Assembly: GCF_013375035.1 (NCBI RefSeq)
Contig: NZ_CP056032.1
Location: forward strand, 248,001 to 312,000
DNA from: Spirosoma sp. KUDC1026
GTDB lineage: Bacteria > Bacteroidota > Bacteroidia > Cytophagales > Spirosomataceae
Reading direction: 5' to 3'
Length of the DNA: 64,000 nt
Every line of letters starts with the position of its first letter. Positions within the stretch are counted from its first letter, which is position 1. The position numbers and the translations under genes are program-made. This document shows positions 17,320-26,234 of the stretch, piece by piece. Below the pieces are notes generated by a model that was given only the letters and a program-made list of their open reading frames with translations, did no database searches and was not told the origin of the DNA.

Positions 17320-18117
17320 CTAATTCAGGTTTACGCCCAGCGTCAGACCAAGCCAGGGTTTGCTGTGGTACACCCAAACGGGGTCGTTCCGGTCGGTCAG
17401 TTTACTGTATCCCAGCGCAAAACCAGCCGAAAAGCTCTTGAAGCTAAAGACACTCGACAGACCATAATTGATACCCAGCGCCTGGTACTCGTCGGGAACG
17501 GTCCCGTTCGTGTTAAAGGAGTTCACCAGCATGGGCGATACGCCAATCAGCCCACCGATACCAAAGCTGAACGACTGAATTTCCGACCGCTGGTTCCGCC
17601 GAAAGTACGTAGTGCGGTAGCGACCCACTTCAGACAGCAGCCCGATATGCACATGAAAATTCAGCGGATAATCGTTCAGTTGTCCGGGCAGGCCATCTGT
17701 GGCAAAATGGTACTGCAGCGGCATGGTTACCAGGTCAATATCAAGCCCGGAGGTCTGGTAGCGAAACCAGGGACTTTTTTCTTCGAGCTTGTTGAGCACG
17801 GGGTTGTAATGCACGAACAACGTAGCCGACGAATCCGTCTGGTCAATGGTAGCGGGGTTTCTGTCGTCGGGCCGTAGACTGGTCGCAATGAATTCCGCAT
17901 ATAATGTATCGCCTTTCTCATACAGAGCCGCTTTAGCCCGGTGCGGCAGGGTCTTGGAAATCACTTTCCCTTTGCTGTAGACGAACAGCTGCTGTCGGCC
18001 CGGTATAGTGAAAATCTGGTTCAGAGCCGTGATTTCACTACGTTGCCGTACGCTGGCGCAGCCTATACACGTCAGCAGCAAGCCAATAGTGGCAATGGCG
18101 GGTAGCCGTTTCTTCAT
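17320..18117 (-). CDS. Lipoprotein with outer-membrane beta-barrel-like C-terminus, unknown function
   Basis: The 265-residue protein has a lipoprotein signal peptide (lipobox CIGC, Cys20). Alternating strands follow: LFVYSKGKVISKTLPHRAKAALYEKGDTLYAEFIA at 44-78, then amphipathic strands with aromatic residues and GIGG/SFSFGIGGLIG patterns, ending in KPWLGLTLGVNLN. This resembles small outer-membrane barrel or porin-like lipoproteins of Bacteroidota, but I do not recognise a family. It stands alone between the alcohol dehydrogenase operon and the divergent DUF2254 gene. Confidence 0.7.
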   Translation of the reverse strand: MKKRLPAIATIGLLLTCIGCASVRQRSEITALNQIFTIPGRQQLFVYSKGKVISKTLPHRAKAALYEKGDTLYAEFIATSLRPDDRNPATIDQTDSSATLFVHYNPVLNKLEEKSPWFRYQTSGLDIDLVTMPLQYHFATDGLPGQLNDYPLNFHVHIGLLSEVGRYRTTYFRRNQRSEIQSFSFGIGGLIGVSPMLVNSFNTNGTVPDEYQALGINYGLSSVFSFKSFSAGFALGYSKLTDRNDPVWVYHSKPWLGLTLGVNLN

Positions 18118-18356
18118 CGGTATAGGTAGTGTTTAGGATACTTCTCTAATTCGTAAAGGGTTATAAAACAGAGGCCGCGAGAAAGCCTTCCTTTTCGCCG
18201 ACCAGCGGCTTTTGGTACGGCTGCAAGCGCCGGTCGTTCTTACACATCTACAGGCGTTTCTTCGTTCTTTTCAGGCAAGCCCCCGGCTCAGCGTAGTCAC
18301 AAATGTTGTAACCATTTCGGGCAGATACGGTTGTCATTATAGTATTTTCTATATAA

Positions 18357-19688
18357 ATGACGAACCGTTTAAGCCAATACTGGCAACAGCTACGTGAATC
18401 GCTCTGGTTCGTACCAGGACTAATGCTCCTGGGTGCTTTCGGCCTGGCCTACAGCTTGGTTCAATTTGATGCCAGTACATCCTGGCAGGGACAGAAACAG
18501 TTTCCGCTTCTGTTTGGCGTTGGCGCCGAGGGATCGCGGGGTATGTTATCCGCCATTGCCAGTTCAATGCTGACCGTGGCTACCCTGTCCTTTTCGCTTA
18601 CTCTGTCAACCATCTCGCAGGTCAGTAGCCAGTATTCCCCCCGTGTTCTACGCAACTTCATGCGGGATCGGCTCAACCAGTTCGTCATGGGGTACTTTGT
18701 CGGCACCTTCACGTATTGCCTGATTGTACTGGGGACCATTCGCGGTACCGACGAGCAGAAATTTGTGCCGGCTACGGCCGTTCTGGCCGGTCTGGTGCTA
18801 GCCCTGGGTGGTGTTATCGCGCTGATCTTCTTCATTCACCACATCGCCGAGTCGATGCAGACAGGCACGATCGTGCAGAACATCACCGACGAAACACTCG
18901 ATGCCATCGATGACTTGTTTCCCAGTCGTGTTGGCGAAACCATCGATAACCCAGAACAGGCGGAAGCAGCACAACAATACGCCGAGGAGGAAATCGGCTG
19001 GCATCCGGTTGTAGCCAGCCACTCGGGTTACCTGCAACATATCGATACCAAACAGTTGCTGAAGTGGGCTTCCCGCCATAAGGTTGTTATCCGGGTCGAA
19101 AAGCAGATTGGCGGCTTTGTGGCGCAGGACGATACGGTATTTAGTGTACGCAGCGACATGACCCGGCCTGATCCCGCTGAACCCGACTGGCCCGATAACC
19201 TGCTGAACCTTGTCAACATTGGCCGGCACCGCAGCGTCGAGCAGGACGTTAGTTTTGGTATTCAGCAGCTGGTCGATGTGGTCCTGAAGGCTCTATCGCC
19301 CGGCATTAACGACACTACCACAGCCGTTATGGCCGTGGATCAGCTCAGTAGTATCTGCGAGCAACTGGCCAAACGCACCTATCCGGGGCCTCTCCGCTCC
19401 GACGGGCACCAGTTTCGGATGCTGACCTATTCAGCTACGTTTACCAACTACATTCAGCTAGCCTTTGATTTACCGCGTATCAATGCCAAGGGAAACCACG
19501 CCGTGCTACGTCGTCTGCTACGGGCGCTGGTGCTCGTGGGAAATCATGCCCAAACAGATGAGCGGAAGGCTGTGGTAAAGGAGCAGATTCGACTACTACT
19601 GGAGCAGGGTGACGCGACACTGGCGACCTCTTACGAAAAGCAACAGCTAGGAGCCCTGCACAAAGAGATTCGGGAAGACTGGTTTTGA
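18357..19688 (+). CDS. DUF2254 family membrane protein
   Basis: The 443-residue protein has four hydrophobic segments in its first 165 residues (FVPGLMLLGAFGLAYSLV; then ASSMLTVATLSFSLTLSTISQVSSQYSPRVLRNF; FVMGYFVGTFTYCLIVL; ATAVLAGLVLALGGVIALIFFIHHI), which is the DUF2254 signature. The long cytosolic part includes FGIQQLVDVVLKALSPGINDTTTA. Its function is not established. It is followed by a sensor-like protein and an MscS channel, suggesting an envelope or osmotic theme (weak inference). No Shine-Dalgarno precedes the ATG, as usual in Bacteroidota. Confidence 0.88.
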   Translation: MTNRLSQYWQQLRESLWFVPGLMLLGAFGLAYSLVQFDASTSWQGQKQFPLLFGVGAEGSRGMLSAIASSMLTVATLSFSLTLSTISQVSSQYSPRVLRNFMRDRLNQFVMGYFVGTFTYCLIVLGTIRGTDEQKFVPATAVLAGLVLALGGVIALIFFIHHIAESMQTGTIVQNITDETLDAIDDLFPSRVGETIDNPEQAEAAQQYAEEEIGWHPVVASHSGYLQHIDTKQLLKWASRHKVVIRVEKQIGGFVAQDDTVFSVRSDMTRPDPAEPDWPDNLLNLVNIGRHRSVEQDVSFGIQQLVDVVLKALSPGINDTTTAVMAVDQLSSICEQLAKRTYPGPLRSDGHQFRMLTYSATFTNYIQLAFDLPRINAKGNHAVLRRLLRALVLVGNHAQTDERKAVVKEQIRLLLEQGDATLATSYEKQQLGALHKEIREDWF

Positions 19689-19780
19689 GTCTCAAACAGC
19701 AACGACCTTCGGGCAGTTCTACTTAGTAACTGAACCATCCGTTATAGTTCAATCCGTAAAAACAACAAATCACTAATCCA

Positions 19781-20326
19781 ATGACTACCAATTCCTCAAC
19801 GACAGTCTGGTACCGTCAGTACGCTGTCCTGTATACCGCTATTGCCGTACTTATCATTGCATCTGCTTATCTGCTTTTCCGCAACTGGCAGCTCAACAAC
19901 GAGTTTGAGCAGGAGCGGACCAATCTGCGCACGGCAGTTCAGCAGAACCAGCTGGCCAACGACCGGCAACAACTCACTTTTGGTCTGAAGGCGTTCGTGT
20001 GGGCTGTCCGGAATGCCTTACTCCAGAATAAAGCTGGCGAAGTCAACGAATATTTTAATACGCTGGTGAAAGACCGCGGGGTTAGAGAGGTGCTGTTGGT
20101 TGATACGGCGGGGAAAATCACCATCTCCACCAACAAGAAAAACCAGGGCACTACGTTCGAGGGGCGCTTTCCAGCCTATCTACTCCAGCAACAGGGCGTG
20201 TATTTCAATCCAAAGAAACCCTACGAGCTTTCGGCCCCCATCACCGCCCCCAACCAGCGAATGGGCACATTGGTCATGTTTTATAACCCGGCTCCTATTC
20301 TTCCGGATTCGCTATCAGCCAATTAG
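19781..20326 (+). CDS. Single-pass membrane protein with PAS/Cache-like sensory domain only
   Basis: The 181-residue protein has one transmembrane segment (about 13-32), a short coiled-coil rich in Q/N/E/R (about 36-65), and a domain with VREVLLVDTAGKITISTNKKNQGTTFEGRFP and a final YELSAPITAPNQRMGTLVMFY strand pair. This is the pattern of periplasmic sensing domains (Cache/PAS-like) of receptors, but there is no kinase, HAMP or methyl-accepting domain. It lies 14 bp upstream of the MscS gene and is probably co-transcribed. It may modulate that channel (speculative). Confidence 0.75.
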   Translation: MTTNSSTTVWYRQYAVLYTAIAVLIIASAYLLFRNWQLNNEFEQERTNLRTAVQQNQLANDRQQLTFGLKAFVWAVRNALLQNKAGEVNEYFNTLVKDRGVREVLLVDTAGKITISTNKKNQGTTFEGRFPAYLLQQQGVYFNPKKPYELSAPITAPNQRMGTLVMFYNPAPILPDSLSAN

Positions 20327-20340
20327 TCCACCGCTACCCT

Positions 20341-21321
20341 ATGCTCACGTTATTAATGTATTTACAGCCGAAGACAGATCCGGTAAATGAGCCGCCATTT
20401 ACGCTGAACGATGGGTTTGTTTTGTTCTGGCGTACGGTGCGCGACTTTTTGAAAGGCTCAGTCGAACGGTTACCGTATCTGCTGGTTGGCCTGTTTGTTT
20501 TTTTACTCTTCTGGGTACTGGGTAAAGTAGTCCAGAAAGTAATCAACAAAGTAGCTGTTCAGACCCACGCTATTGACAACATGCTGGCGAACCTTGTTAG
20601 CCGTATTGTTGGTATGCTCATTACGATTCTCGGTTTTCTGGTAGCCTGTGTTGTGATCTTTCCTTCGTTTAAACCCGGCGATATTATCGCTGGCCTCGGG
20701 ATTACGTCTGTAGCTATCGGGTTTGCCTTCAAGGACATTCTACAGAATTTTTTCGCCGGCTTGCTGATTCTCTGGCGTCGGCCGTTCCGGGTTGGCGATC
20801 AGATTCGGGTGAAGGAGTTCGAAGGTACCGTCGAAGACATCAACATGCGGTCGACCCGTCTGAAAACCTATGACGGGGAGCGGGTAATTTTACCCAACGG
20901 CGATGTGTACACCAGTTCAATAACTGTCCGTACGGCCTTTGACAAGCGCCGGGTAAAATTTGTGGTGGGGATCGGTTACCCCGACTCGATCGAAGAAGCC
21001 CGGCAGGTTATTCACCACGTACTGGCTGGTGTTGATGGCGTATTGACCGAGCCCGCTCCCTGGGTGTACGTATCAGAACTGGCCGGTTCCTCCGTTAATC
21101 TGACGGTTTATTTCTGGACAGAATCTCATCAGGCCAACGTTTTAAAAATAAGCGATCAGGTAGTTACTCAGATCAAGCTGGCGCTTGACAAAGCCAGTAT
21201 CGACATGCCGTACCCACATACGGTTGTTCTGCTCGAACAGCAACCCAGCGGACCGGCTATTCTTTCACGCCCCGCCCTACCCGCGCAGAAAACTCTGGCC
21301 AACAATTCGAAAGACCAGTAG
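20341..21321 (+). CDS. Small-conductance mechanosensitive channel, MscS family
   Basis: The 326-residue protein has an N-terminal hydrophobic segment (about 45-65), a second (about 92-112), and the pore helix GLGITSVAIGFAFKDILQNFFAGLLIL (about 120-146). MscS beta-domain motifs then follow: FRVGDQIRVKEFEGTVEDINMRSTRLKTYDGERVILPNGDVYTSSI. The C-terminal domain is of normal size, with a short polar tail. It opens under membrane tension to release solutes during hypo-osmotic shock. It sits 14 bp behind the sensor-like gene. Confidence 0.93.
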   Translation: MLTLLMYLQPKTDPVNEPPFTLNDGFVLFWRTVRDFLKGSVERLPYLLVGLFVFLLFWVLGKVVQKVINKVAVQTHAIDNMLANLVSRIVGMLITILGFLVACVVIFPSFKPGDIIAGLGITSVAIGFAFKDILQNFFAGLLILWRRPFRVGDQIRVKEFEGTVEDINMRSTRLKTYDGERVILPNGDVYTSSITVRTAFDKRRVKFVVGIGYPDSIEEARQVIHHVLAGVDGVLTEPAPWVYVSELAGSSVNLTVYFWTESHQANVLKISDQVVTQIKLALDKASIDMPYPHTVVLLEQQPSGPAILSRPALPAQKTLANNSKDQ

Positions 21322-21385
21322 TTATACTTAGTAAGGCGTCTAGTTATTAGTTCTGTCGCTGTTCATTTAACTAACTCAACATAAG

Positions 21386-21943
21386 ATGAAAACTGTATTC
21401 TTTGCGCTGGCTCTGCTCCTGACCGCTACGTTAACCCAGGCCCAACAAATGACAACGGACGTCGATCAGGCAACGGACGTCAATTTTGATAAATACAAAA
21501 CCTACGCCTGGGCGTCGCAGGTTGACAGTAAACTTGATCCGGGCCTTTATTTTCTCAATGACCTGGAGCTGAAAAAACGAATTCGTGATGCTGTTGCCTT
21601 CTCATTGGATGGGCGCGGGTATAAGTTCACGCGGAATTCCCCAGATCTTCTAGTCAACTTCCGCGTGTTTGATAAACCGACCAAAATCGAAGGATACGAA
21701 AGCTACGGTGTTTCTTATTTCGGCGCGAACGAAATCCGGGAGCCCGAGGATAAAAAAACGTTTGAAGTGCCAGCCGGCTCCGTCATTCTGAATCTGGTCG
21801 ATACCAAAAGCGGTCAGGTGATCTGGCGTGGGATCTCGTCGGGTTTAACCAACACGAACGGTTTTGACCGGGATGAGAACAAGGTCAAACAGGCCATCAA
21901 TCTGCTGTTTGAGAAGTACTCGTACCGGGCCGATAAATACTAA
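21386..21943 (+). CDS. DUF4136 domain-containing exported protein
   Basis: The 185-residue protein has a signal peptide ending AQAQ about residue 21. It has the DUF4136 pattern: DVNFDKYKTYAWAS near 32-45, a KRIRDAVAFSLDGRGYKF helix, PDLLVNFRVF, and GSVILNLVDTKSGQVIWRGISSG. Members are periplasmic or lipid-anchored proteins of unknown function; this one lacks a lipobox Cys. It is the last gene before a long hairpin terminator. Confidence 0.87.
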   Translation: MKTVFFALALLLTATLTQAQQMTTDVDQATDVNFDKYKTYAWASQVDSKLDPGLYFLNDLELKKRIRDAVAFSLDGRGYKFTRNSPDLLVNFRVFDKPTKIEGYESYGVSYFGANEIREPEDKKTFEVPAGSVILNLVDTKSGQVIWRGISSGLTNTNGFDRDENKVKQAINLLFEKYSYRADKY

Positions 21944-21959
21944 TTGCCCCTAGTCCATA

Positions 21960-22018
21960 CCGGCGGGCTATTCTGGAGATTGTTCATGAACAAATTCCAG
22001 AGTAGCCCGCCGGCTTTT
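21960..22018 (+). terminator. Long hairpin terminator after the DUF4136 gene
   Basis: Arms 21960-21977 and 21996-22013 pair over 18 bp with one T/G position (CCGGCGGGCTA core). The apex contains the palindrome TTGTTCATGAACAA. A T-run follows at 22015-22019. Confidence 0.88.
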
Positions 22019-22151
22019 TATACTTCCCATCACCGCAATCTTGCCCCTGACTGTGTACAGAATTCCGGAAAATCAGTGTAAGATTCTGGTATTCTGCCGG
22101 TTTTACAAACCACCGGTAGTCTACTGAGTTGTTTTAAAAACGGCTTTACTA

Positions 22152-23648
22152 ATGGAACAGATGGGTAATCGAGGGGTTACGCGCCCCATGATGCACGAAC
22201 CGGACAAGCAGCAGGACCACGACAACGGGCATGACATGATGATGAGCCCGCAGCAACGTACCGACATGCTGAACAGCCACCAGATGCAAACCCTCTGGAT
22301 CTACTGGCTGGTTATTATGTTGGGGGTGTGGGTGCTGGTCAGTCCGTTTACCTTCGATTACGCCAAAAACCCGGTGATGCCCAGTGGAGGGCGTCCGGTC
22401 TGGCTGTCGCTGCCAGATCGGATAGAAGCCTTGCGATGGAGTGATATTATCAGTGGTGTGCTTCTTATTGTTTTCGGGTATCGATCGCTACGACCCAACC
22501 GCCCTGTCAGTGTCTGGATCTGCTGCTTCGTTGGCATCTGGCTCAGCATGGCGCCACTCGTTTTATGGTCGCCCTCGGCTGCTGCCTATCTGAATGATAC
22601 GTTGGTTGGCGTACTCGTTATTGGCCTGACTATTCTCATTCCGGGTATGCCCAACATGATCATGTACATGGAAATGGGCCCCGACACCCCGCCCGGCTGG
22701 TCGTACAATCCGTCGAGTTGGCCCCAGCGCTGGATCATGATCGTGCTGGGTTTTCTGGGCTGGCTGGTATCCCGCTACCTGGCCGCTTTTCAGCTGGGTT
22801 ACCTGAGCCACCCCTACGATCCGTTCTTTGGCGACAGCACGATCCACGTCCTGAATTCAGCCATGTCGCACGCGCTGCCGGTTTCCGACGGCGGCCTGGG
22901 CTCGTTTGCTTATACGTTCGAGTTTCTGATGGGCTGGATGGGCAGTTCGGCCCGCTGGCGTACCATGCCCTGGATGGTTACGTTCTTTGGTATTCTGGTT
23001 ATTCCGCTCGGGCTGGTCCATATCTTTCTAGTCATTTCGCAGCCGCTCGTAGTCGGGTACTGGTGTACGTTCTGCATTCTGGCGGCCGTCATCATGATGC
23101 CTATGATTCCGCTGGAGGTGGATGAAGTTATCGCTATGGTGCAGTACATGAAGCAGCGCATCAGCAAAGGCGAAAATTTCTGGAAAGTATTCTGGCGGGG
23201 CGGTGGTGTCGATGGCGGCTCAACGGATGAGCGGTCGCCAACAATCATGAGCTTCCCGCAGCAGCAGAACACCGTTTTTCAGGCGTCGATCTGGGGGATG
23301 AGCTTTCCCTGGACTTTAGCGCTGTCGGTCGCACTGGGTATCTGGCTGGTGTTCTCGCCGGCCGTTTTCGGGGTAGCCATCCAGACACCCACGGCTAGTT
23401 TGAACCACCTGTGCGGAGCCCTGATCGTAGTTGTCGCAGTTATCAGTATGGGCGAGGTGCTACGGATGGGCCGGTATCTGAATGTGCTGCTGGGGCTAAC
23501 CGTAGCCGGTGGAATCTGGTTTATAGATGGTGTACCTAGTATACTGGCCACGAATTGCCTGGTCGTCGGTTTGCTGATTGCCGCTTTAGCCATTCCCCGT
23601 GGGCAGATCAAGGAGCACTACGGCGACTGGGATCAATACGTTAAATAA
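22152..23648 (+). CDS. Fused SPW-repeat / VKOR-like / SPW-repeat membrane protein
   Basis: The 498-residue polytopic protein starts with a His/Met/Asp-rich cytosolic segment (1-40). Residues about 45-165 are SPW-like hydrophobic pairs (LGVWVLVSPF, VGIWLSMAPLVL). After PPGWSYNPSSWPQR (180-193), residues about 195-335 resemble vitamin K epoxide reductase. The redox CxxC is Cys305-Cys308 (YWCTFC), but no cysteine lies in the preceding loop (about 220-250), where VKOR normally has a second pair. Residues about 377-480 are a second SPW unit (GIWLVFSPAVFG, GRYLNVLLGL). Such a protein may exchange disulfides or reduce quinone in the inner membrane (inference). The epimerase gene follows 16 bp later, so they are likely co-transcribed. 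Confidence 0.83.
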   Translation: MEQMGNRGVTRPMMHEPDKQQDHDNGHDMMMSPQQRTDMLNSHQMQTLWIYWLVIMLGVWVLVSPFTFDYAKNPVMPSGGRPVWLSLPDRIEALRWSDIISGVLLIVFGYRSLRPNRPVSVWICCFVGIWLSMAPLVLWSPSAAAYLNDTLVGVLVIGLTILIPGMPNMIMYMEMGPDTPPGWSYNPSSWPQRWIMIVLGFLGWLVSRYLAAFQLGYLSHPYDPFFGDSTIHVLNSAMSHALPVSDGGLGSFAYTFEFLMGWMGSSARWRTMPWMVTFFGILVIPLGLVHIFLVISQPLVVGYWCTFCILAAVIMMPMIPLEVDEVIAMVQYMKQRISKGENFWKVFWRGGGVDGGSTDERSPTIMSFPQQQNTVFQASIWGMSFPWTLALSVALGIWLVFSPAVFGVAIQTPTASLNHLCGALIVVVAVISMGEVLRMGRYLNVLLGLTVAGGIWFIDGVPSILATNCLVVGLLIAALAIPRGQIKEHYGDWDQYVK

Positions 23649-23664
23649 ACCTGAGTAGATAACT

Positions 23665-24795
23665 ATGATGAATCAACCAAGTAGCCAGCCGTCGAACGAG
23701 TCAAATCCGCCTGCAGGTGCTAATCAGAAAGGGGTTGTCCTGGTGACGGGTAGCAGCGGCCTTATTGGCAGCGCCCTGATCCGGAAACTGGCGAACGAGT
23801 TTACGCTCATCGGTTTTGATCATGCCGGGCCACCTTATCCGCCCAAAGAAGCCGTTTGCATCAGCAACGATATTACCGACCCGGAAAATATCAAACAGTC
23901 GCTGGAAAAAGTACGGGAGCAGTTTGGCAACCGGATTGCGTCGGTCGTACACCTGGCGGCCTACTACGATTTTTCCGGTGAACCCAGCCCCTTGTACGAA
24001 AAAATGACCGTTCAGGGCACAAAGCATCTGCTGGCGGCACTCCAGTCATTCGAGGTGGAGCAGTTCATTTTCTCCAGCAGCATGCTGATTTACAAACCCA
24101 CAACGCCCGGTCACCCCCTCGACGAATCGGCTCCGCTGGACCCCGCCTGGGATTATCCAAAATCGAAAGTCGACACGGAAGAGATTATCCTGAAGGAACA
24201 CGGCCAAATTCCAGTATCCATTCTACGGGTGGCGGGTGCATACAACGAGATGGGGAACTCCGTTCCGGTTGTTCACCAGATTCAGCGGATTTACGAGCGG
24301 ACCTTCACCAGTCATTTTTACTCGGGCGATACGCATTCGGGCAACTCATACATCCACCTCGACGACATTGTCGACGCCATCGAACTGACCATTCAAAAAC
24401 GGCACCAGCTCCCATCCGAAACAATTTATAATATTGGCGAAAGCCAGTCGGTGAGCTATGCCGAGATTCAGGAAACCACCGCCCGAATCCTGTACGGTAC
24501 CGACTGGATGACGATCGAACTGCCCAAGTTTCTGGCGAAAGTGGGTGCAGCCGCTCAGGATCTGGTCAGCGATCCGTTTATTAAACCCTGGATGATCGAC
24601 CGGGCCGACGATCATTACGAACTCAATATCGACAAAGCCAGACAGGAACTAGGCTGGACGCCCAAACACAGCCTGAGCGATACGTTACCTGATATCGTCA
24701 TTAACCTGAAAAAAGACCCGGTAGCCTGGTACCAGGAGAATGATCTGGAACTGCCGAACGACTTACAGGAAAAAGCAGGAGCCCCGGCAGACTAG
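23665..24795 (+). CDS. NAD-dependent epimerase/dehydratase (extended SDR)
   Basis: The 376-residue protein has GSSGLIGSAL (about 30-39) as nucleotide-binding motif, LAAYYDF, SSSMLIYKP and the catalytic YPKSK (Tyr about 170), then AYNEMGNSVPVV and a C-terminal GWTPKHSLSDTLP, as in UDP-sugar or sterol-type extended SDRs. An unusual DRADDHYELNIDKARQELGW stretch precedes it. The substrate cannot be told. Linked to the VKOR-SPW gene upstream, it is the dehydrogenase member of the plus-strand module. Two adjacent ATG codons occur at the start; the first is used here. Confidence 0.88.
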   Translation: MMNQPSSQPSNESNPPAGANQKGVVLVTGSSGLIGSALIRKLANEFTLIGFDHAGPPYPPKEAVCISNDITDPENIKQSLEKVREQFGNRIASVVHLAAYYDFSGEPSPLYEKMTVQGTKHLLAALQSFEVEQFIFSSSMLIYKPTTPGHPLDESAPLDPAWDYPKSKVDTEEIILKEHGQIPVSILRVAGAYNEMGNSVPVVHQIQRIYERTFTSHFYSGDTHSGNSYIHLDDIVDAIELTIQKRHQLPSETIYNIGESQSVSYAEIQETTARILYGTDWMTIELPKFLAKVGAAAQDLVSDPFIKPWMIDRADDHYELNIDKARQELGWTPKHSLSDTLPDIVINLKKDPVAWYQENDLELPNDLQEKAGAPAD

Positions 24796-24815
24796 TAAAT
24801 TATTGGTCTGCCGGG
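24783..24815. terminator. Hairpin between the two convergent VKOR/SPW/SDR modules
   Basis: CCCGGCAGAC at 24783-24792 and GTCTGCCGGG at 24806-24815 form a 10-bp perfect stem with a 13-nt loop containing the epimerase stop codon. A T-run is missing, so it is a terminator candidate at best. Confidence 0.55.
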
Positions 24816-24834
24816 ACAACAACGGTTGGCCTGG

Positions 24835-25818
24835 TTACTTTTTGGCTAAGGCAATACCGGCCACGAGTGCCAGCCCCAACGCCAGTAAGGAAAACTTGTT
24901 TTTGGCCGCCCAGAACTGCGGGCTCGCCGACCAGGACTTATCGTCGAACGGGCCATGCGCACCGTGATCACCGGGGATGGGTTCCCACAGGTTGTCGCTC
25001 CGCTTTGGGTCCTCGGGTTCGTCGGTCATCTGTCCATCAAAGCCGGTTTTGGCCAGTACATAGTCCGCAAACCAGGGGGCAATCTTGTTGCCAACAATAG
25101 CCTGCACCGTTGGCCAGCCGATGTAATACTCCCGATGGTTTCGCTTACTGGCGTACACTACACCTCGAGCCGCCACTTCAGGCTGATAAATGGTTCCCAT
25201 TGGCCGGGGCTTGCGGGGGAGTTTAGAGCGGACAAAGCCAAACTGGGTCGTGTTCATGGCCGGCAACTGCACCATGCAGGTTTTGATGTTGCTTTTGTCG
25301 TGCAGCAGTTCCGTCCGGAGCGAATCGTAAAAGCCTTCAATCGCATGTTTGGACGCGCAGTAGGCCGACTGCAGGGGAATACCGCGATACGCCAGGGCCG
25401 ACCCGACGAAAACGATACTGCCCTGGTCGCGCGTCTGCATCCGTTTCAGCGCGGCCAGCGCACCATTTACCTGCCCCAGGTACGTTACGTCGGTTACGCG
25501 CTTGTATTCGCCCGGCGTCATCTCTTTGACAGGCGCGAATACGCTGATCATTGCGTTGTTCACCCAAACATCGATCGGGCCGAGCTTTTCCTCGATTTCG
25601 CTGGCAGCCTTGTCCACAGCTTCCCCGTCGGCTACGTCGAGCTGGCAGATCAGCGCCCGCCCGCCGTAGGCTTCGACTTCGCGCTTCGCGCCTTCCAGCC
25701 CGTCAATACCCCGGGCGATGAGGGCAACATCGGCCCCTTCTTTGGCAAATTCCCGGACAATGGCCCGACCCAACCCGGCCGAAGCCCCCGTAACGACAAC
25801 TACTTTCTTGTTTTCCAT
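24835..25818 (-). CDS. Short-chain dehydrogenase/reductase with C-terminal membrane anchor
   Basis: The 327-residue classical SDR has TGASAGLG at 10-17, NNA at 87-89, catalytic Ser140, Tyr153 and Lys157 (YCASK). After the catalytic domain (about 245) there is a polar linker with WEPIPGDHGAHGPFDDKSW, found in many bacterial proteins of this type. It ends in a hydrophobic helix (FSLLALGLALVAGIALAKK), so it is probably tail-anchored. It is the last gene of the minus-strand module VKOR-SPW-SDR, 36 bp behind the SPW gene. The substrate is unknown. A long open frame on the opposite strand is a shadow. Confidence 0.88.
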   Translation of the reverse strand: MENKKVVVVTGASAGLGRAIVREFAKEGADVALIARGIDGLEGAKREVEAYGGRALICQLDVADGEAVDKAASEIEEKLGPIDVWVNNAMISVFAPVKEMTPGEYKRVTDVTYLGQVNGALAALKRMQTRDQGSIVFVGSALAYRGIPLQSAYCASKHAIEGFYDSLRTELLHDKSNIKTCMVQLPAMNTTQFGFVRSKLPRKPRPMGTIYQPEVAARGVVYASKRNHREYYIGWPTVQAIVGNKIAPWFADYVLAKTGFDGQMTDEPEDPKRSDNLWEPIPGDHGAHGPFDDKSWSASPQFWAAKNKFSLLALGLALVAGIALAKK

Positions 25819-25854
25819 TGAGTAAATCAGTTAACCGTTTTTTGGCGCTAGTCG

Positions 25855-26232
25855 CTACGTTAGGCGGCTCGCGTCCTGTTCATGCTTTGGCTTATCAGCG
25901 AACAGCGATTGCCACCCGCCACCGAATTCGTCAGTACGCAGGCCACCAAGCAGCGCCATGATGACGACAAGAGTCCCCATCCCCATTTCGTTCAGGATCG
26001 ACCGGGTATTTTCGTTCCCCAGCACCCAGGGAGCTATCAGCAGCCAGACACCAGCCAGTACGTTCAGGTAGCGGAAATCGCGCATGGATTCGCTGATAGC
26101 AATCATGGCGATGGAGGCAATGATCGGGCCCATGATGTGCTCGTTAGAAGCTATTGGTTTGAGCAGTTGGAAAACAGCGGGCGAGGCCATCAGCCATATT
26201 CCAATAGACATATTTATGATTCTTGGCCACAT
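25855..26232 (-). CDS. SPW repeat membrane protein
   Basis: The 125-residue protein has four hydrophobic segments in two SPW-like repeats (IGIWLMASPAVF at about 10-21; AGVWLLIAPWVLG at about 60-72). The stretch FRYLNVLAGVW matches RYLNVLLGL in the second SPW unit of the fused protein at 22152-23648, so these are paralogous. It starts 2 bp after the VKOR-like gene and is surely co-transcribed. SPW proteins have no known biochemical role. Confidence 0.83.
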   Translation of the reverse strand: MWPRIINMSIGIWLMASPAVFQLLKPIASNEHIMGPIIASIAMIAISESMRDFRYLNVLAGVWLLIAPWVLGNENTRSILNEMGMGTLVVIMALLGGLRTDEFGGGWQSLFADKPKHEQDASRLT

Positions 26233-26234
26233 AG

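Noticed and set aside
24955..25821. 288-codon plus-strand open frame opposite the SDR gene
   Set aside because: It is a frame shadow of the SDR, which has full catalytic motifs; the antisense product shows no domain.
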